From Curtobacterium sp. L6-1 (GTDB lineage: Bacteria > Actinomycetota > Actinomycetes > Actinomycetales > Microbacteriaceae), in assembly GCF_018885305.1 (NCBI RefSeq), contig NZ_CP076544.1, positions 2,542,001 to 2,606,000 on the forward strand: a stretch of 64,000 nt of DNA. Direction: 5' to 3'. The notes under the pieces were generated by a model, which was given only the letters and a program-made list of their open reading frames with translations, ran no database searches and was not told where the DNA came from. The position numbers and the translations under genes were made by a program. Of this stretch, positions 45,212 through 53,687 are shown piece by piece; the stretch's first letter is position 1; each line of letters begins with the position of its first letter.

Positions 45212-46401
45212 CGGGCGGGGATCGTGGTCCAGGCGCTGCCGTCGGCCGCGCTCCGCTGCACGGCGTCGAGGACGTCCTGCACGTGCAGCCCCACGGCGAA
45301 GGACGGCTCGGGCTGCTGGCCGGTGGTGATCGCGGTGACGAAGTCGACGACCTCGTGCACGAAGGTGTGCTCGTAGCCGATCGTGTGCCCGGTCGGCCAC
45401 CAGTGCGCCATGTACGGGTGCTCCGGCTCGGTGACGAGGATCCGGCGGAAGCCCTGCTCCCCTGCCGGCGCGGCCGTCTCGTACAGGCGGAGCTCGTTCA
45501 TGGCCTCGAGGTCGAAGGCGATCGCGCCCGTCGAGCCGCTGATCTCGATGGTCAGGCCGTTCTTCCGCCCGGTCGCGTACCGGGTGGCCTCGAACGAGGC
45601 GAGGGTCCCACCGGGGCGGGCCGCGCCTCCCGTCAGTCGGCCGAGGAACCAGGCGGCGTCGTCGACGGTGACCAGTCCGCGCTCGTCCGATGCCGTGCCG
45701 GACAGGCCGACGCCGTCGGCCAACAGCGGCCGCTCGTGCACGAACGTCTCGAGCGTCCCGCTCACCGTGCCGATCGTGGCGCCGGTGACGTACTCGACGA
45801 GGTCCACGGCGTGTGCGCCGATGTCACCGAGCGATCCGGAGCCGGCGAGTGCGGCGTCGAGCCGCCAGGTCATCGGCCCCTCGGCGTCGGTGAGCCAGTC
45901 CTGCAGGTACAGCGCGCGGGCCTGACGGACCTCGCCGATGCGGCCGGCCTGCACGAGCTGCCGGGCGAACGCGAGTGCGGGGACGCGGCGGTAGCTGAAG
46001 CCGACCATCGAGCGCACCCCGCGTGCGGCGGCGGCCGTGGCGGCGGCGACCATGGCCTCCGCCTCGGCCACCGTGTTGGCGAGCGGCTTCTCGCAGAGGA
46101 CGTGCTTGCCGGCCTCGAGCGCGGCGATCGCGACCTCGACGTGCGACGACCCCGGCGAGCAGACGTCGACGACGTCGACGTCCGGGTCCTCGACCACGCG
46201 ACGCCAGTCGGTCTCGGCGCGCTGCCAGCCGAAGCGGGCGCGCGCGGCCTCGGTGCGCTCGGGGTCGCGGCCGACGACGACCGTCATCTCCGGCTCGCGC
46301 TCGAGGGGGAAGAAGCGCGGGGCGACCCGCCAGGCCTGCGAGTGCGCGGCCCCCATGAAGCCGTGTCCCACCATCGCGACCCGCAACCGGTCGTCCGTCA
46401 T
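45208..46401 (-). CDS. Gfo/Idh/MocA-family oxidoreductase
   Basis: 397 aa, first gene of the operon. VAMVGHGFMGAAHSQAW for NAD(P) binding, AGKHVLCEKPLANT with the EKP Lys, GDIGAHAVDLVEYVTG and a long C-terminal sheet ending AVGLHVQDVLDAVQRSAADGSAWTTI. Likely a dehydrogenase for a disaccharide or cyclitol with ThuA. GAGGGAG precedes the ATG; the ATG six bases earlier runs into a stop. Confidence 0.88.
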   Translation of the reverse strand: MTDDRLRVAMVGHGFMGAAHSQAWRVAPRFFPLEREPEMTVVVGRDPERTEAARARFGWQRAETDWRRVVEDPDVDVVDVCSPGSSHVEVAIAALEAGKHVLCEKPLANTVAEAEAMVAAATAAAARGVRSMVGFSYRRVPALAFARQLVQAGRIGEVRQARALYLQDWLTDAEGPMTWRLDAALAGSGSLGDIGAHAVDLVEYVTGATIGTVSGTLETFVHERPLLADGVGLSGTASDERGLVTVDDAAWFLGRLTGGAARPGGTLASFEATRYATGRKNGLTIEISGSTGAIAFDLEAMNELRLYETAAPAGEQGFRRILVTEPEHPYMAHWWPTGHTIGYEHTFVHEVVDFVTAITTGQQPEPSFAVGLHVQDVLDAVQRSAADGSAWTTIPAR

Positions 46402-46525
46402 CGCATGCTCCCTCGCATTCGCGTCCGCCGTCGACGCTACGGACCGGCGGGTGGCCGGGACAAGCCGGACGGGAGGATCGGAAAACTTTCGCGGGGACCG
46501 TCGCGCAGGGAGGTGGCGAGGCTGC

Positions 46526-46798
46526 TCAGTGGCGCGTCGCGCCCCGCTCGGCCCCGGTGTCGACGGGCTCCGCGCCCGCTGTGGGGACCAGGCCGACGAT
46601 GTCCTCGACGAGGCGGACGACGACCGTGATCGTGTCGGGGCGCGGTCCGGGCTCGGCGTCGACCACGGAGCGGATGCGTTCGCCGACCTCGCGCACCGTG
46701 TCCGTCGCCGGCCGTGCACCGTCGACCGCGACCTCGGCGGTGATCCGCACGGCCCCGCCCGGGCGGACCGGATTCGTGACGGAACCCCCGCTGCACAC
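46526..46798 (-). CDS. Short Asp23/Gls24-like protein (tentative)
   Basis: 90 aa from a GTG. The pattern GAVRITAEVAVDGARPATDTVREVGERIRSVVDAEPG, then DTITVVVRLVEDI, resembles a short Asp23/Gls24 (alkaline-shock, envelope-stress) domain. No ribosome site is evident and alternative TTG starts occur at 46804 and 46807. Its 5' end faces the small Cys/His gene 36 bp away. Confidence 0.45.
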   Translation of the reverse strand: MCSGGSVTNPVRPGGAVRITAEVAVDGARPATDTVREVGERIRSVVDAEPGPRPDTITVVVRLVEDIVGLVPTAGAEPVDTGAERGATRH

Positions 46799-46834
46799 GT
46801 CCAACAAGGGGACCGCACGACGAGAGAGCAGACG

Positions 46835-47041
46835 ATGCACGACCGACCGACCATCCACCCGCACCCCGCGACACCCGCCGGCCGCCCGGGAGCCGTCGGC
46901 GACGAGCGCTGCCCGGGCCGCTTCGACCGCTGGCACTGCGGTCGGGAGCGGGGACACGGCGGCCTGCACGCCGCAGAGGAGCAGGAGGGTCGGACGACCT
47001 GGAACGACACCGCCGACGGCCGGGCGCTCGCCGACCTCTGA
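46835..47041 (+). CDS. Small Cys/His protein, possible zinc knuckle
   Basis: 68 aa. The centre reads ERCPGRFDRWHCGRERGHGGLH: two Cys and two His spaced like the short C-C-H-H motif (Cys-Gly-Arg ... Gly-His-x-Gly-x-His ... Trp) that recurs in actinobacterial and actinophage small proteins. The function is unknown; zinc binding is inferred. GAGAGAG lies about 6 nt before the ATG. Confidence 0.55.
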   Translation: MHDRPTIHPHPATPAGRPGAVGDERCPGRFDRWHCGRERGHGGLHAAEEQEGRTTWNDTADGRALADL

Positions 47042-47342
47042 CCACGCCGTCCGTCGACGTCGGCGTCCGGCGTGAGCCGCTTCCCGAACGCCGGGACGGG
47101 ACGGCAGGGAACCGGGGGACAGGAGCCCGGTCGATCCACGCACTTCCTGGAACGGTGCTGGACGTCGTCACGAGGCCGTGACGAACGTCTCCTCCAGCCG
47201 GTCTCATCCGTGAACAGCAACCGCTGGGAACGCCCGGCGGGTCATCGGAAGGACCCGGGCGACGACGACGAGGACGAGAAGGACTCGCGGGTCGAGTGAC
47301 CCGCCGTGGGGCGGCACCGTGACGGTGCTGCTCCCGAGCCGT
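47042..47342. other. 301-bp intergenic region with a possible tiny ORF
   Basis: A 29-codon frame at 47210-47299 ending in the acidic stretch DDDEDEKDSRVE is followed by the hairpin GCGGGTC-GAGT-GACCCGC (47287-47304), which overlaps its last codons. No ribosome site is present, so coding is uncertain. The rest is unremarkable. Confidence 0.35.
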
Positions 47343-47909
47343 TCAGTCGGCGCGAGCTGCCCGGGCCCGGTCCCTGATGCCGGCGAGCACCTCGGTCTTC
47401 GCGTCCGCGTAGTCGTTCATGTCGTCCCACCGCTGGGCGAGCAGGGTCCGCTTCGTCTGCTCGTACAGCGCGCGGTCACCGGCGTCGGTGCGCAGGCGGT
47501 CGCGGAGGAGCAGGTAGTCCTGGACCGCCGCCGCCCCGTGTCCGTACACGTGGACGTGGACGTCCCGCTCCGGCGTCCGCACGAGGCGGTGGCCGGGTTC
47601 CCGCACGCGCAGCACGTACCCGGTGTCGAGCAGCGCGTCCAGGTACTCCGACTCGGCCGTGACGTCGGGCACGACGACGACCAGGTCCACGATCGGCTTC
47701 GCCGCGAGCCCGGGCACGGACGTCGACCCGATGTGCTCGATGCGCACGTCCAGGGGTGCGAGCGCCGCCGCGATCCGTGCACGGTGCGCCGCGAAGACGT
47801 CCGGCCACCGAGCGTCGTACTCGTGCAGCCCGACCACCAGTGCCTCGGGTCCGCCGACGATCTCGACGCTCGTGACCTCCGGACGGCTCGGCTCGCGCTG
47901 CTCGCTCAT
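47343..47909 (-). CDS. GrpB-family nucleotidyltransferase-like protein
   Basis: 188 aa. LHEYDARWPDVFAAHRARIAAAL, IEHIGSTSVPGLAAKPIVDLVV (GS..D nucleotidyltransferase core) and RDVHVHVYGHGAAAVQDYLLLRDRLR are the GrpB/UPF0157 signatures. Enzymatic activity is unproven; some members are fused to CoaE kinase. Downstream of, and on the same strand as, the LacI gene, 26 bp away. Confidence 0.88.
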   Translation of the reverse strand: MSEQREPSRPEVTSVEIVGGPEALVVGLHEYDARWPDVFAAHRARIAAALAPLDVRIEHIGSTSVPGLAAKPIVDLVVVVPDVTAESEYLDALLDTGYVLRVREPGHRLVRTPERDVHVHVYGHGAAAVQDYLLLRDRLRTDAGDRALYEQTKRTLLAQRWDDMNDYADAKTEVLAGIRDRARAARAD

Positions 47910-47935
47910 GCCGTCATCCTCGCAGGGCCGGCGGC

Positions 47936-49024
47936 TCACGCCCGCCGGTCGGCCACCGGGTGCGACCGGACGGGAGGCCCGACCTCCGCCCCGACGCCGG
48001 GTGCGGCCGTCGAGTCGCGCACCACGAGCGACGTGGCGAGCTCCACCCGGGCGGGATCGGCCGCGCCGTCGCCGGCGCCGTGTTGCCGGAGCGCCATCCG
48101 GGTCGCCTGCGCCGCCATCTCCTGGAGCGGCTGCCGGACCGTGGTGAGCGCCGGTCGCGCCCACCGGGCGGGCGCCACGTCGTCGAACCCCACGACCGAC
48201 AGGTCCTGCGGTACCCGCAGTCCGACCGCGGCTGCGGCGTCGAGCACCCCGAGCGCCTGCAGGTCGTTGCCGGTCACGATCGCGGTCGGCCGGGGGTCCG
48301 CGGTGAGCAGGACGCGGGCGGCCCGCTCCCCGTCCGCGCGGCTGAAGCGGGCCACCACGACGGAGCCGGGGCGCGCCTCCAGTCCGGCCGCGGCGAGCGC
48401 CGCACGGTGCCCCGCCGACCGGTCGACGGCGCACCGCATGTCGAGCGGTCCGGCGACGGCGGCGATCCGGCGGTGTCCGAGGTCGAGCAGGTGCCGGGTG
48501 GCTGCCGCTCCCCCGGCGGTGTTCGTCGCGCCGACCACCGGGACGTCCGCGGGTGGGTCGCCGACCGGGTCGACCACGGTGAAGGGGATGCCACGGGCGC
48601 GGAGCTGGTCGCGTCGACCCGCGGTCAGCGCGGAGAACTGCAGGACGATCGCGGCGGGGCGTCGGTGCAGCACACCGGTGATCCAGTCCTCGCCGACGGC
48701 GTGGTCGGGGCCGAGGGCGGACAGGGACAGCGCGTAGCCGTGTGCCCGGGCGACGGCCTCGACCCCGCGGACGATCTCGATCGACCACTCGCTGGCCAGG
48801 TCCTCGACGACGAGCTCGACGAGCGATCCGGGCTCGGGCGGACGGTCCCGCTGCGCGTAGCCGGAGGCGGCGAGCAGCCGTTCGACGCGCTCCCGTGTCG
48901 GTCCGGAGACGCCCGCACGACCGTTGAGGACCTTCGACACGGTGGCGAGCGAGACCGAGGCCTGGCGGGCGATCGCGTCGAGGGTCGGCCGGGGTCCGGT
49001 CCGGTCCGTCGCGCCGCTGCCCAT
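47936..49024 (-). CDS. LacI-family transcriptional regulator
   Basis: 362 aa. HTH TLDAIARQASVSLATVSKVLNGRAGVSGPTRERVERLLAASGY, then a sugar-binding regulatory domain with SVVGFDDVAPARWARPALTTVRQPLQEMA, the usual C-terminal hallmark. The target operon is not evident; no sugar transporter adjoins it and no CG-centred palindrome lies just upstream. The C-terminus GPPVRSHPV is encoded by a CGGGAGGCCCG element. Confidence 0.88.
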   Translation of the reverse strand: MGSGATDRTGPRPTLDAIARQASVSLATVSKVLNGRAGVSGPTRERVERLLAASGYAQRDRPPEPGSLVELVVEDLASEWSIEIVRGVEAVARAHGYALSLSALGPDHAVGEDWITGVLHRRPAAIVLQFSALTAGRRDQLRARGIPFTVVDPVGDPPADVPVVGATNTAGGAAATRHLLDLGHRRIAAVAGPLDMRCAVDRSAGHRAALAAAGLEARPGSVVVARFSRADGERAARVLLTADPRPTAIVTGNDLQALGVLDAAAAVGLRVPQDLSVVGFDDVAPARWARPALTTVRQPLQEMAAQATRMALRQHGAGDGAADPARVELATSLVVRDSTAAPGVGAEVGPPVRSHPVADRRA

Positions 49025-49057
49025 CGGCCCAGTGTCGCAGGCCCCGGCTGCACCGCT

Positions 49058-49087
49058 GCACGGTCCGGTGCGCTCCGGTGCGGTCCG
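49058..49087. repeat. Three 10-bp GC-rich repeats
   Basis: Three direct near-copies of GGTCCGGTGC (49058-49087) upstream of the LacI gene. Confidence 0.5.
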
Positions 49088-49150
49088 GTCCCGTGCGGGT
49101 GTGGCGGTGACCCGACACGAGCGCGTGAGCGCCCGGCCCGCGGCGGGGCT

Positions 49151-49206
49151 GGGCGCTCGGGCCTGGGCGCTCGGGGCTGGGCGCTCGGGGCTGAGCGCTC
49201 GGCGTT
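49151..49206. repeat. Four tandem 14-bp repeats
   Basis: Units of GGGCGCTCGGGGCT or one-base variants at 49151, 49165, 49179 and 49193 (the last more degenerate), in the 225-bp gap between the LacI start and the MFS stop. May form alternative stems with GCGCTC/GAGCGC. Confidence 0.7.
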
Positions 49207-49249
49207 CGCGCTCGGCGCTCGGGCCTGCGCTGACCGGATCGCCGGCGGG

Positions 49250-50437
49250 TCAGTGGTGTGCGGCCGCCGTGCTGGTCCGTGTCGCGGTCCGGAGTCCGAG
49301 CCAGACGAGGGCGGCGGTGCCGACCAGCGCGACGACCGCCGCGAACCGGAAGTCGACGGCGATGCCCGCGGCCGCCACGGCGACGCCACCGAGGCTGGAG
49401 CCGACGGCGAGGGCGACCTGGATCGTGGTGACGAACATCGCGAGGCCCGCCTCGGCGCCCTGGGGCGTGGCCTGGACCATCCACGTCTGCAGGCCCAGCG
49501 GTAGGCCGCCCCACACCACCCCCCAGACGACGAGCAGGGCGAAGACCGCCACGGGGAGGTGCGCGACGAGCGGCAGCAGGGCGACGGCGGCTGCCAGGGT
49601 GACGCCGAGGCCGGTGAGCGTGCCGAGGACGGACCGGTCGAGCGCGGCGCTGGTCGCGAAGTTCCCGATGATGCCGGAGACGCCGAACACCAGCAGTGCG
49701 ACCGAGACGACGTCCGGGCGCACCCTCGCCACGTCCTGCAGGAACGGGCTGACGTAGGTGTAGGCGGCAAACTGCGCGGCGAACAGGAACGCGGCGACGA
49801 GCAGGCCGACGCGGGCGCGCGGGACGCCGAACAGGCCCGTGAGTGCGGCCGGGCGCACCCGCTGCTGCGACGGGACCGCGGGGAGGGTGAGCAGCTGCAG
49901 CACGAGGGCGACGAGCCCGACGGCCCCGCCGATGACGAACGCCACCCGCCAGTTCGCGGTCGCCGCGACGAACGCGCCGAGGGGCAGGCTGACGACGGTC
50001 GCGATCGAGATCCCCGCGGTGATGAGTGACGTCGCGCGGATCGTCTGGTCCTCGGCGACGAGCCGGCCCGCGATCCCGGCCCCGATCGCCCAGAAGCCGC
50101 CGAGCGCCACACCGAGCAGGACCCGCGCCACCAGGAGCACGGGGAAGGCCGGGGCCAGGGCGGCCACGGCGTCCGAGACCACGAGCACCGCGCTGAGCCC
50201 GACGAGGACGATCCGACGGTCGAGTCGCAAGGTGGCCACCGTGACCACCGGGGCGGCCACCGCGGCGGCGAGCCCGGTGACGACGACCATCAGCCCGGCG
50301 GTCGCGATCCGGACGCCGAGGTCGGACGCGATCGACGGGAGGAGCCCGATGGGGAGGAACTCCGAGAGCACCGTCCCGAACGACCCCACCGCCACGGACG
50401 AGACGCTGAGCCATCCACTGTGCCGCAGACGAGACAT
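49250..50437 (-). CDS. MFS transporter, DHA1 (AraJ/NepI-like)
   Basis: 395 aa, 12 helices. SSVAVGSFGTVLSEFLPIGLLPSIASDLG at the N-terminus and VLLVARVLLGVALGGFWAIGAGI are typical of sugar or purine-nucleoside efflux permeases of this branch. Downstream of two SDR genes, on the same strand, and presumably in the TetR-controlled operon. Confidence 0.88.
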   Translation of the reverse strand: MSRLRHSGWLSVSSVAVGSFGTVLSEFLPIGLLPSIASDLGVRIATAGLMVVVTGLAAAVAAPVVTVATLRLDRRIVLVGLSAVLVVSDAVAALAPAFPVLLVARVLLGVALGGFWAIGAGIAGRLVAEDQTIRATSLITAGISIATVVSLPLGAFVAATANWRVAFVIGGAVGLVALVLQLLTLPAVPSQQRVRPAALTGLFGVPRARVGLLVAAFLFAAQFAAYTYVSPFLQDVARVRPDVVSVALLVFGVSGIIGNFATSAALDRSVLGTLTGLGVTLAAAVALLPLVAHLPVAVFALLVVWGVVWGGLPLGLQTWMVQATPQGAEAGLAMFVTTIQVALAVGSSLGGVAVAAAGIAVDFRFAAVVALVGTAALVWLGLRTATRTSTAAAHH

Positions 50438-50477
50438 GATCCTTCTCCTTCTCTTCTCTGTCTCTTCGCCCGGACGC

Positions 50478-51197
50478 TCAGCCGAGTCGTCCGCCGCCGT
50501 CGACGTGCAGGGTGGTGCCGGTCACGAACGTGTTGTCGACGGCGAGGAGCACGGCAGCGACGACGTCGTCCGGGGTGCCGACGCGCCCTGCGGGGTTCGC
50601 GGCCGCGGTCGCCGCGAAGAAGTCGCGCTTGCCGTCCTCGCCCATGGAGTCCCACAGGCCGGAGTCGACGATGCCGGGCGACACCGCGACCGCTCGGACC
50701 GGTGCGAGCTCCACGGCGAGCGCCTCCGCCATGAAGGACACGGCGCCGTTGACGGTCGCCATCACGCTGAGCCCGGGTGCCGGCTTCCAGGCCGCGACAC
50801 CCGACGAGAAGACGAACACGCCGCCGGGCCGCATCGACCCGGTGAGGTGCTTCGCCAGGAGCATCGGACCGACGACCTTGGCGTCGAACGCGTCGTGGAT
50901 CGCCGCCCGGTCGAAGGACGCCGCCGGCCCGTTCGCCGAAGCCGCGGCCAGGGAGACGACCGCGTCGAAGGGTCCCGCGGTGGTGAGGGCCTCGATGGTG
51001 GCCTCGTCGGCGAGGTCGGCGTGCACGATCGGCACGTCCCGGAGCGGCGCCGAGAGGATCGCTGCCGTGCGTTCCGGGTCCCGTGCGCCGATCACGGGCT
51101 GGTCGCCGCGGTCGAGCAGTGCCGACGCGACGGCGTGGCCGATGCCCGAGCCGCCGCCGATGAGGAGGACGCGCTTCTGGTCGTCGTGGGTGGTCAT
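50478..51197 (-). CDS. SDR-family protein lacking the Tyr-Lys catalytic pair
   Basis: 239 aa. LLIGGGSGIGHAVA binds NAD(P). Where YxxxK is expected the sequence is SVMATVNGAVSFMAEALAVEL: Tyr and Lys are replaced by Met and Asn. Such Lin1944-like SDRs are known as a side group with altered chemistry. Between a canonical SDR and the MFS gene; RBS GGAAGGAA upstream. Confidence 0.85.
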   Translation of the reverse strand: MTTHDDQKRVLLIGGGSGIGHAVASALLDRGDQPVIGARDPERTAAILSAPLRDVPIVHADLADEATIEALTTAGPFDAVVSLAAASANGPAASFDRAAIHDAFDAKVVGPMLLAKHLTGSMRPGGVFVFSSGVAAWKPAPGLSVMATVNGAVSFMAEALAVELAPVRAVAVSPGIVDSGLWDSMGEDGKRDFFAATAAANPAGRVGTPDDVVAAVLLAVDNTFVTGTTLHVDGGGRLG

Positions 51198-51265
51198 GGT
51201 GGGTTCCTTCCGTGGTGCTGGTGCTGGTGGTGTTCTGGTGCTGGTGGGTGTCGACGGGGACGGGG

Positions 51266-52012
51266 TCAGACGATCGTGCTGCCGCCGTCGACCGCGAGCT
51301 CGCTGCCGGTCATCCCGGAGCTCTGGTCGGAGACGAGGAACAGCACTGCGGCCGCGACCTCCTCGGGGAGGAGCACCCGGCCGAAGGGCAGCTTGCTGGC
51401 GATGGCCTCGAGGAGCGCGTCCGGGTCGTGCGGCGCGAGCCCCTTCAGTCCGGGCGTCTCGGTCGGGCCGGGGACGACGGTGTTGATCCGCACGCCACGC
51501 GGGGCGAGCTCGGCGGCCCACGTCCGGGTGAGCGTCGCGACGGCCGCCTTCGATGCGCCGTACAGACCGAACGACGGCTCGGTCCCGGAGGCCGACGACG
51601 ACCCTGTGACGACGATCGCTGCGCCGTGCCGGAGGAACGGCAGCGCGCCCTGCACCGTCAGCGTCGTCGCGCGGACGTTCGTCCCGAAGGTCGCGTCGAT
51701 GTCCTCGGCGGTGACCTCGGCGAGGGGCTTGAACTCCCCGACCCCGGCGTTGACGTGCACCGCGTCGAGTCCGGCGCCGCGCTCCGCGACCGCGCGGTAG
51801 ACCGCCTCGATCCCCTGCGGCTCCGTGGCGTCGGCCCGGATCGGCGTGACGGCGTCGCCGAACTCGACGCGCAGTGCATCGAGCGCCTCCTGCCGGCGTC
51901 CGGTGACGAAGACGTGTGCGCCTTCCTCGACGAATCGGCGGACGACCGCCAGGCCGATGCCCGACGTGCCGCCCGAGACGAGCGCGGTCTTGCCGGTGAG
52001 TGCTGCAGTCAT
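51266..52012 (-). CDS. SDR-family oxidoreductase
   Basis: 248 aa, canonical: SGGTSGIGLAVV, NAGVG, TGSSSASGTEPSFGLYGASKAAVATLTRTWAAEL (Ser-Tyr-Lys present), NTVVPGPTETPG. It reduces or oxidises an unknown alcohol or ketone. First gene of the SDR-SDR-MFS set; promoter TTGACT-18 bp-TAGCGT (52082-52077, 52058-52053) faces the divergent TetR gene. Confidence 0.88.
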   Translation of the reverse strand: MTAALTGKTALVSGGTSGIGLAVVRRFVEEGAHVFVTGRRQEALDALRVEFGDAVTPIRADATEPQGIEAVYRAVAERGAGLDAVHVNAGVGEFKPLAEVTAEDIDATFGTNVRATTLTVQGALPFLRHGAAIVVTGSSSASGTEPSFGLYGASKAAVATLTRTWAAELAPRGVRINTVVPGPTETPGLKGLAPHDPDALLEAIASKLPFGRVLLPEEVAAAVLFLVSDQSSGMTGSELAVDGGSTIV

Positions 52013-52035
52013 GGTGTCCTCCCAGACCTCGTTTG

Positions 52036-52082
52036 TGACTGAATGATCCAGAACGCTAAGGCATAATGGACGGATCAGTCAA
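52036..52082. promoter_or_regulatory. Promoter and TetR operator between the SDR operon and tetR
   Basis: Minus strand: -35 TTGACT and -10 TAGCGT with 18-bp spacing. Arms TGACTGA (52036-52042) and TCAGTCA (52075-52081) flank it; each lies beside GATCC/GGATC, so each may be a half-site for a TetR dimer. On the plus strand CATAAT (52062-52067) may serve tetR. Confidence 0.6.
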
Positions 52083-52105
52083 CAAAGGTTCCTGAGGAGT
52101 CACAG

Positions 52106-52735
52106 ATGCCACGACCACGCATGTTCGACGAGGCGGACGTCATCGAACGCGCCCGCCGCACGTTCGCCGAGACCGGCTTCGCCGGCACGTCGCTCGACGA
52201 CCTGCTCGAGGCGACGGGCCTGGCCCGACAGAGCCTGTACAACGCGTTCGGCGGCAAGAAGGAGCTGTTCATGCGCGCCTTCCTCAGCGACACCGCCGAG
52301 GCGACGGACGCGGTGAGGACGATCCTGCAGAGTGCGGAGGACCCGATCGTCCGGATCCGCACGCAGCTCGTGACGGCCGCGGTCGAGCACGGTGCCGGCC
52401 AGGCCGCGCCGTCACTGTTCCTCCGGGCCGCCGTGGAACTCTCGAGCCGCGACCCCGAGGTGGCGACGACCGTCGCGAGTGCGTTCGACGCCATCCGTGC
52501 CGACTACACGGCGTGCATCGTCGACGCGCAGGAGGCCGGTGAGATCGACCCCGGCGCCGACGCCGAGGCGCTCGGGACGTACTTCTGCGCGCTCATCGAG
52601 GGCATGTCGACCCTCGGACGCGTCGGCGTCCCGCGAGCGACGCTCCTGCAGATCGGGCTCACCAGCCTCGCCGCCGTCCCGATCACGCCCCTCGGCTGGG
52701 AGCACCTCGGCACGGACGACGGCGACTGGACCTGA
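52106..52735 (+). CDS. TetR/AcrR-family regulator of the SDR/MFS operon
   Basis: 209 aa. HTH MFDEADVIERARRTFAETGFAGTSLDDLLEATGLARQSLYNAFGGKKELF, then a TetR ligand domain of the YcdC/NemR-like type with STLGRVGVPRATL at the end. GAGGAG lies about 9 nt before the ATG. Divergent from the SDR-SDR-MFS genes, the likely targets. Confidence 0.9.
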   Translation: MPRPRMFDEADVIERARRTFAETGFAGTSLDDLLEATGLARQSLYNAFGGKKELFMRAFLSDTAEATDAVRTILQSAEDPIVRIRTQLVTAAVEHGAGQAAPSLFLRAAVELSSRDPEVATTVASAFDAIRADYTACIVDAQEAGEIDPGADAEALGTYFCALIEGMSTLGRVGVPRATLLQIGLTSLAAVPITPLGWEHLGTDDGDWT

Positions 52736-52868
52736 TCGCCCGGGGCCCACGCGGCACGGAGGGTCGTGTCCCGAGGACTGGGGCGGGCGGCGGAGAGCAC
52801 CGGCTCGTGAGACTGGGGTGCACCGCCCCGTCCACCCTCGGGGCACGACCAGACGAACCGAGGCTGCG

Positions 52869-53582
52869 ATGACCACCGATGCCCGCTCCGCCGACCACCC
52901 GACCGAGGACGACCCCGCGGCCCGGACCGAGACCGAACCCGACACCGACACCGCGCCCGACGACCCGCTCGCCCACGCCCGGGTCCGCCGTCACATCGCC
53001 GAGGCCGCCATCGAGCTCATCCGCACCGGCGACACGCTGACCCCCGACAGTGGCGCGGTCGCGACGGCGGCGGACGTCGACCCCGTCCTGCTCCAGCAAC
53101 ACTTCCCGACCTGGGAGAGCCTGGTCGCGGTCGCGGTGATGCACTGGCACGAGACCCGACTGGCCCGCCTGCTCGAGGACGCCGACGACGTGGGGGCGGT
53201 CGCCTTCCTCGAGGGGCTCATCGAGGCGAACCGCGCGGACCCCCGGATGATGCGCCTGCTGGTGAGCACGCTGACGGCCGGCACGGACGCGTCCAACCCG
53301 GTGGCGCCGTTCTACCGCAACCAGTACGAGCTGTTCCACCGCACGGTGCGACGGCTGCTCGAGCAGGACGTGGCGACGGGACGGGAGCCCGCGGCTCTCG
53401 ACCCGAAGCGCGCCGCGGTGCAGCTGCTCGCCCTCTACGAGGGACTGCAGTTGCAGGGGCTGCTGCGGGACGGCCTCGACGTGCTGGCCGCCTTCCGCGA
53501 CGCGACGAGCCGCCTGCGGCGCGGCTGGACGGCCCGGCCCGCCGTCGAGCCGGAGGCGGCCGACGGCGTCTACGACCTCTGA
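52869..53582 (+). CDS. TetR-like transcriptional regulator
   Basis: 237 aa. A disordered acidic leader (1-35, rich in Asp/Glu/Thr), then an HTH (RRHIAEAAIELIRTGDTLTPDSGAVATAADVDPVLLQQHFPTWESLV) with the standard TetR spacing, and an alpha-helical C-terminal ligand domain (LLVSTLTAGTDASNPVAPFYRNQYELF). Targets are unknown; it follows another TetR gene by 133 bp and precedes xylA. Confidence 0.78.
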   Translation: MTTDARSADHPTEDDPAARTETEPDTDTAPDDPLAHARVRRHIAEAAIELIRTGDTLTPDSGAVATAADVDPVLLQQHFPTWESLVAVAVMHWHETRLARLLEDADDVGAVAFLEGLIEANRADPRMMRLLVSTLTAGTDASNPVAPFYRNQYELFHRTVRRLLEQDVATGREPAALDPKRAAVQLLALYEGLQLQGLLRDGLDVLAAFRDATSRLRRGWTARPAVEPEAADGVYDL

Positions 53583-53593
53583 CCGACCGCGGT

Positions 53594-53629
53594 CGGGAGG
53601 CGCGGGGCGGGCCGCGGGCTCGCCTCCCG
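53594..53629 (+). terminator. CGGGAGGCG hairpin after the TetR-like gene
   Basis: CGGGAGGCG (53594-53602) pairs with CGCCTCCCG (53621-53629), 11 bp after the stop; same element family as the other GGGAGGC hairpins. Confidence 0.7.
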
Positions 53630-53641
53630 TCCGGTCGGGGG

Positions 53642-53687
53642 TTGCGCTCAGGGCACGGCAGCGCATATGTTCTCGCTGACAACAAAT
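53642..53687 (+). promoter_or_regulatory. xylA promoter and possible XylR operator
   Basis: -35 TTGCGC (53642-53647), 18 bp, -10 TATGTT (53666-53671). An inverted repeat TGTT-N9-AACA, extended at the flanks (53665-53687), covers the -10 and start point, in the style of ROK/XylR operators. No ribosome site precedes ATG 53715. Confidence 0.55.

Noticed and set aside
47072..47299. 75-aa plus-strand frame
   Set aside because: Only the last 29 codons look protein-like; no ribosome site, so listed only as an uncertain tiny ORF.
49151..49206. CRISPR-like repeat
   Set aside because: 14-bp units are directly adjacent without spacers and no cas gene is present.
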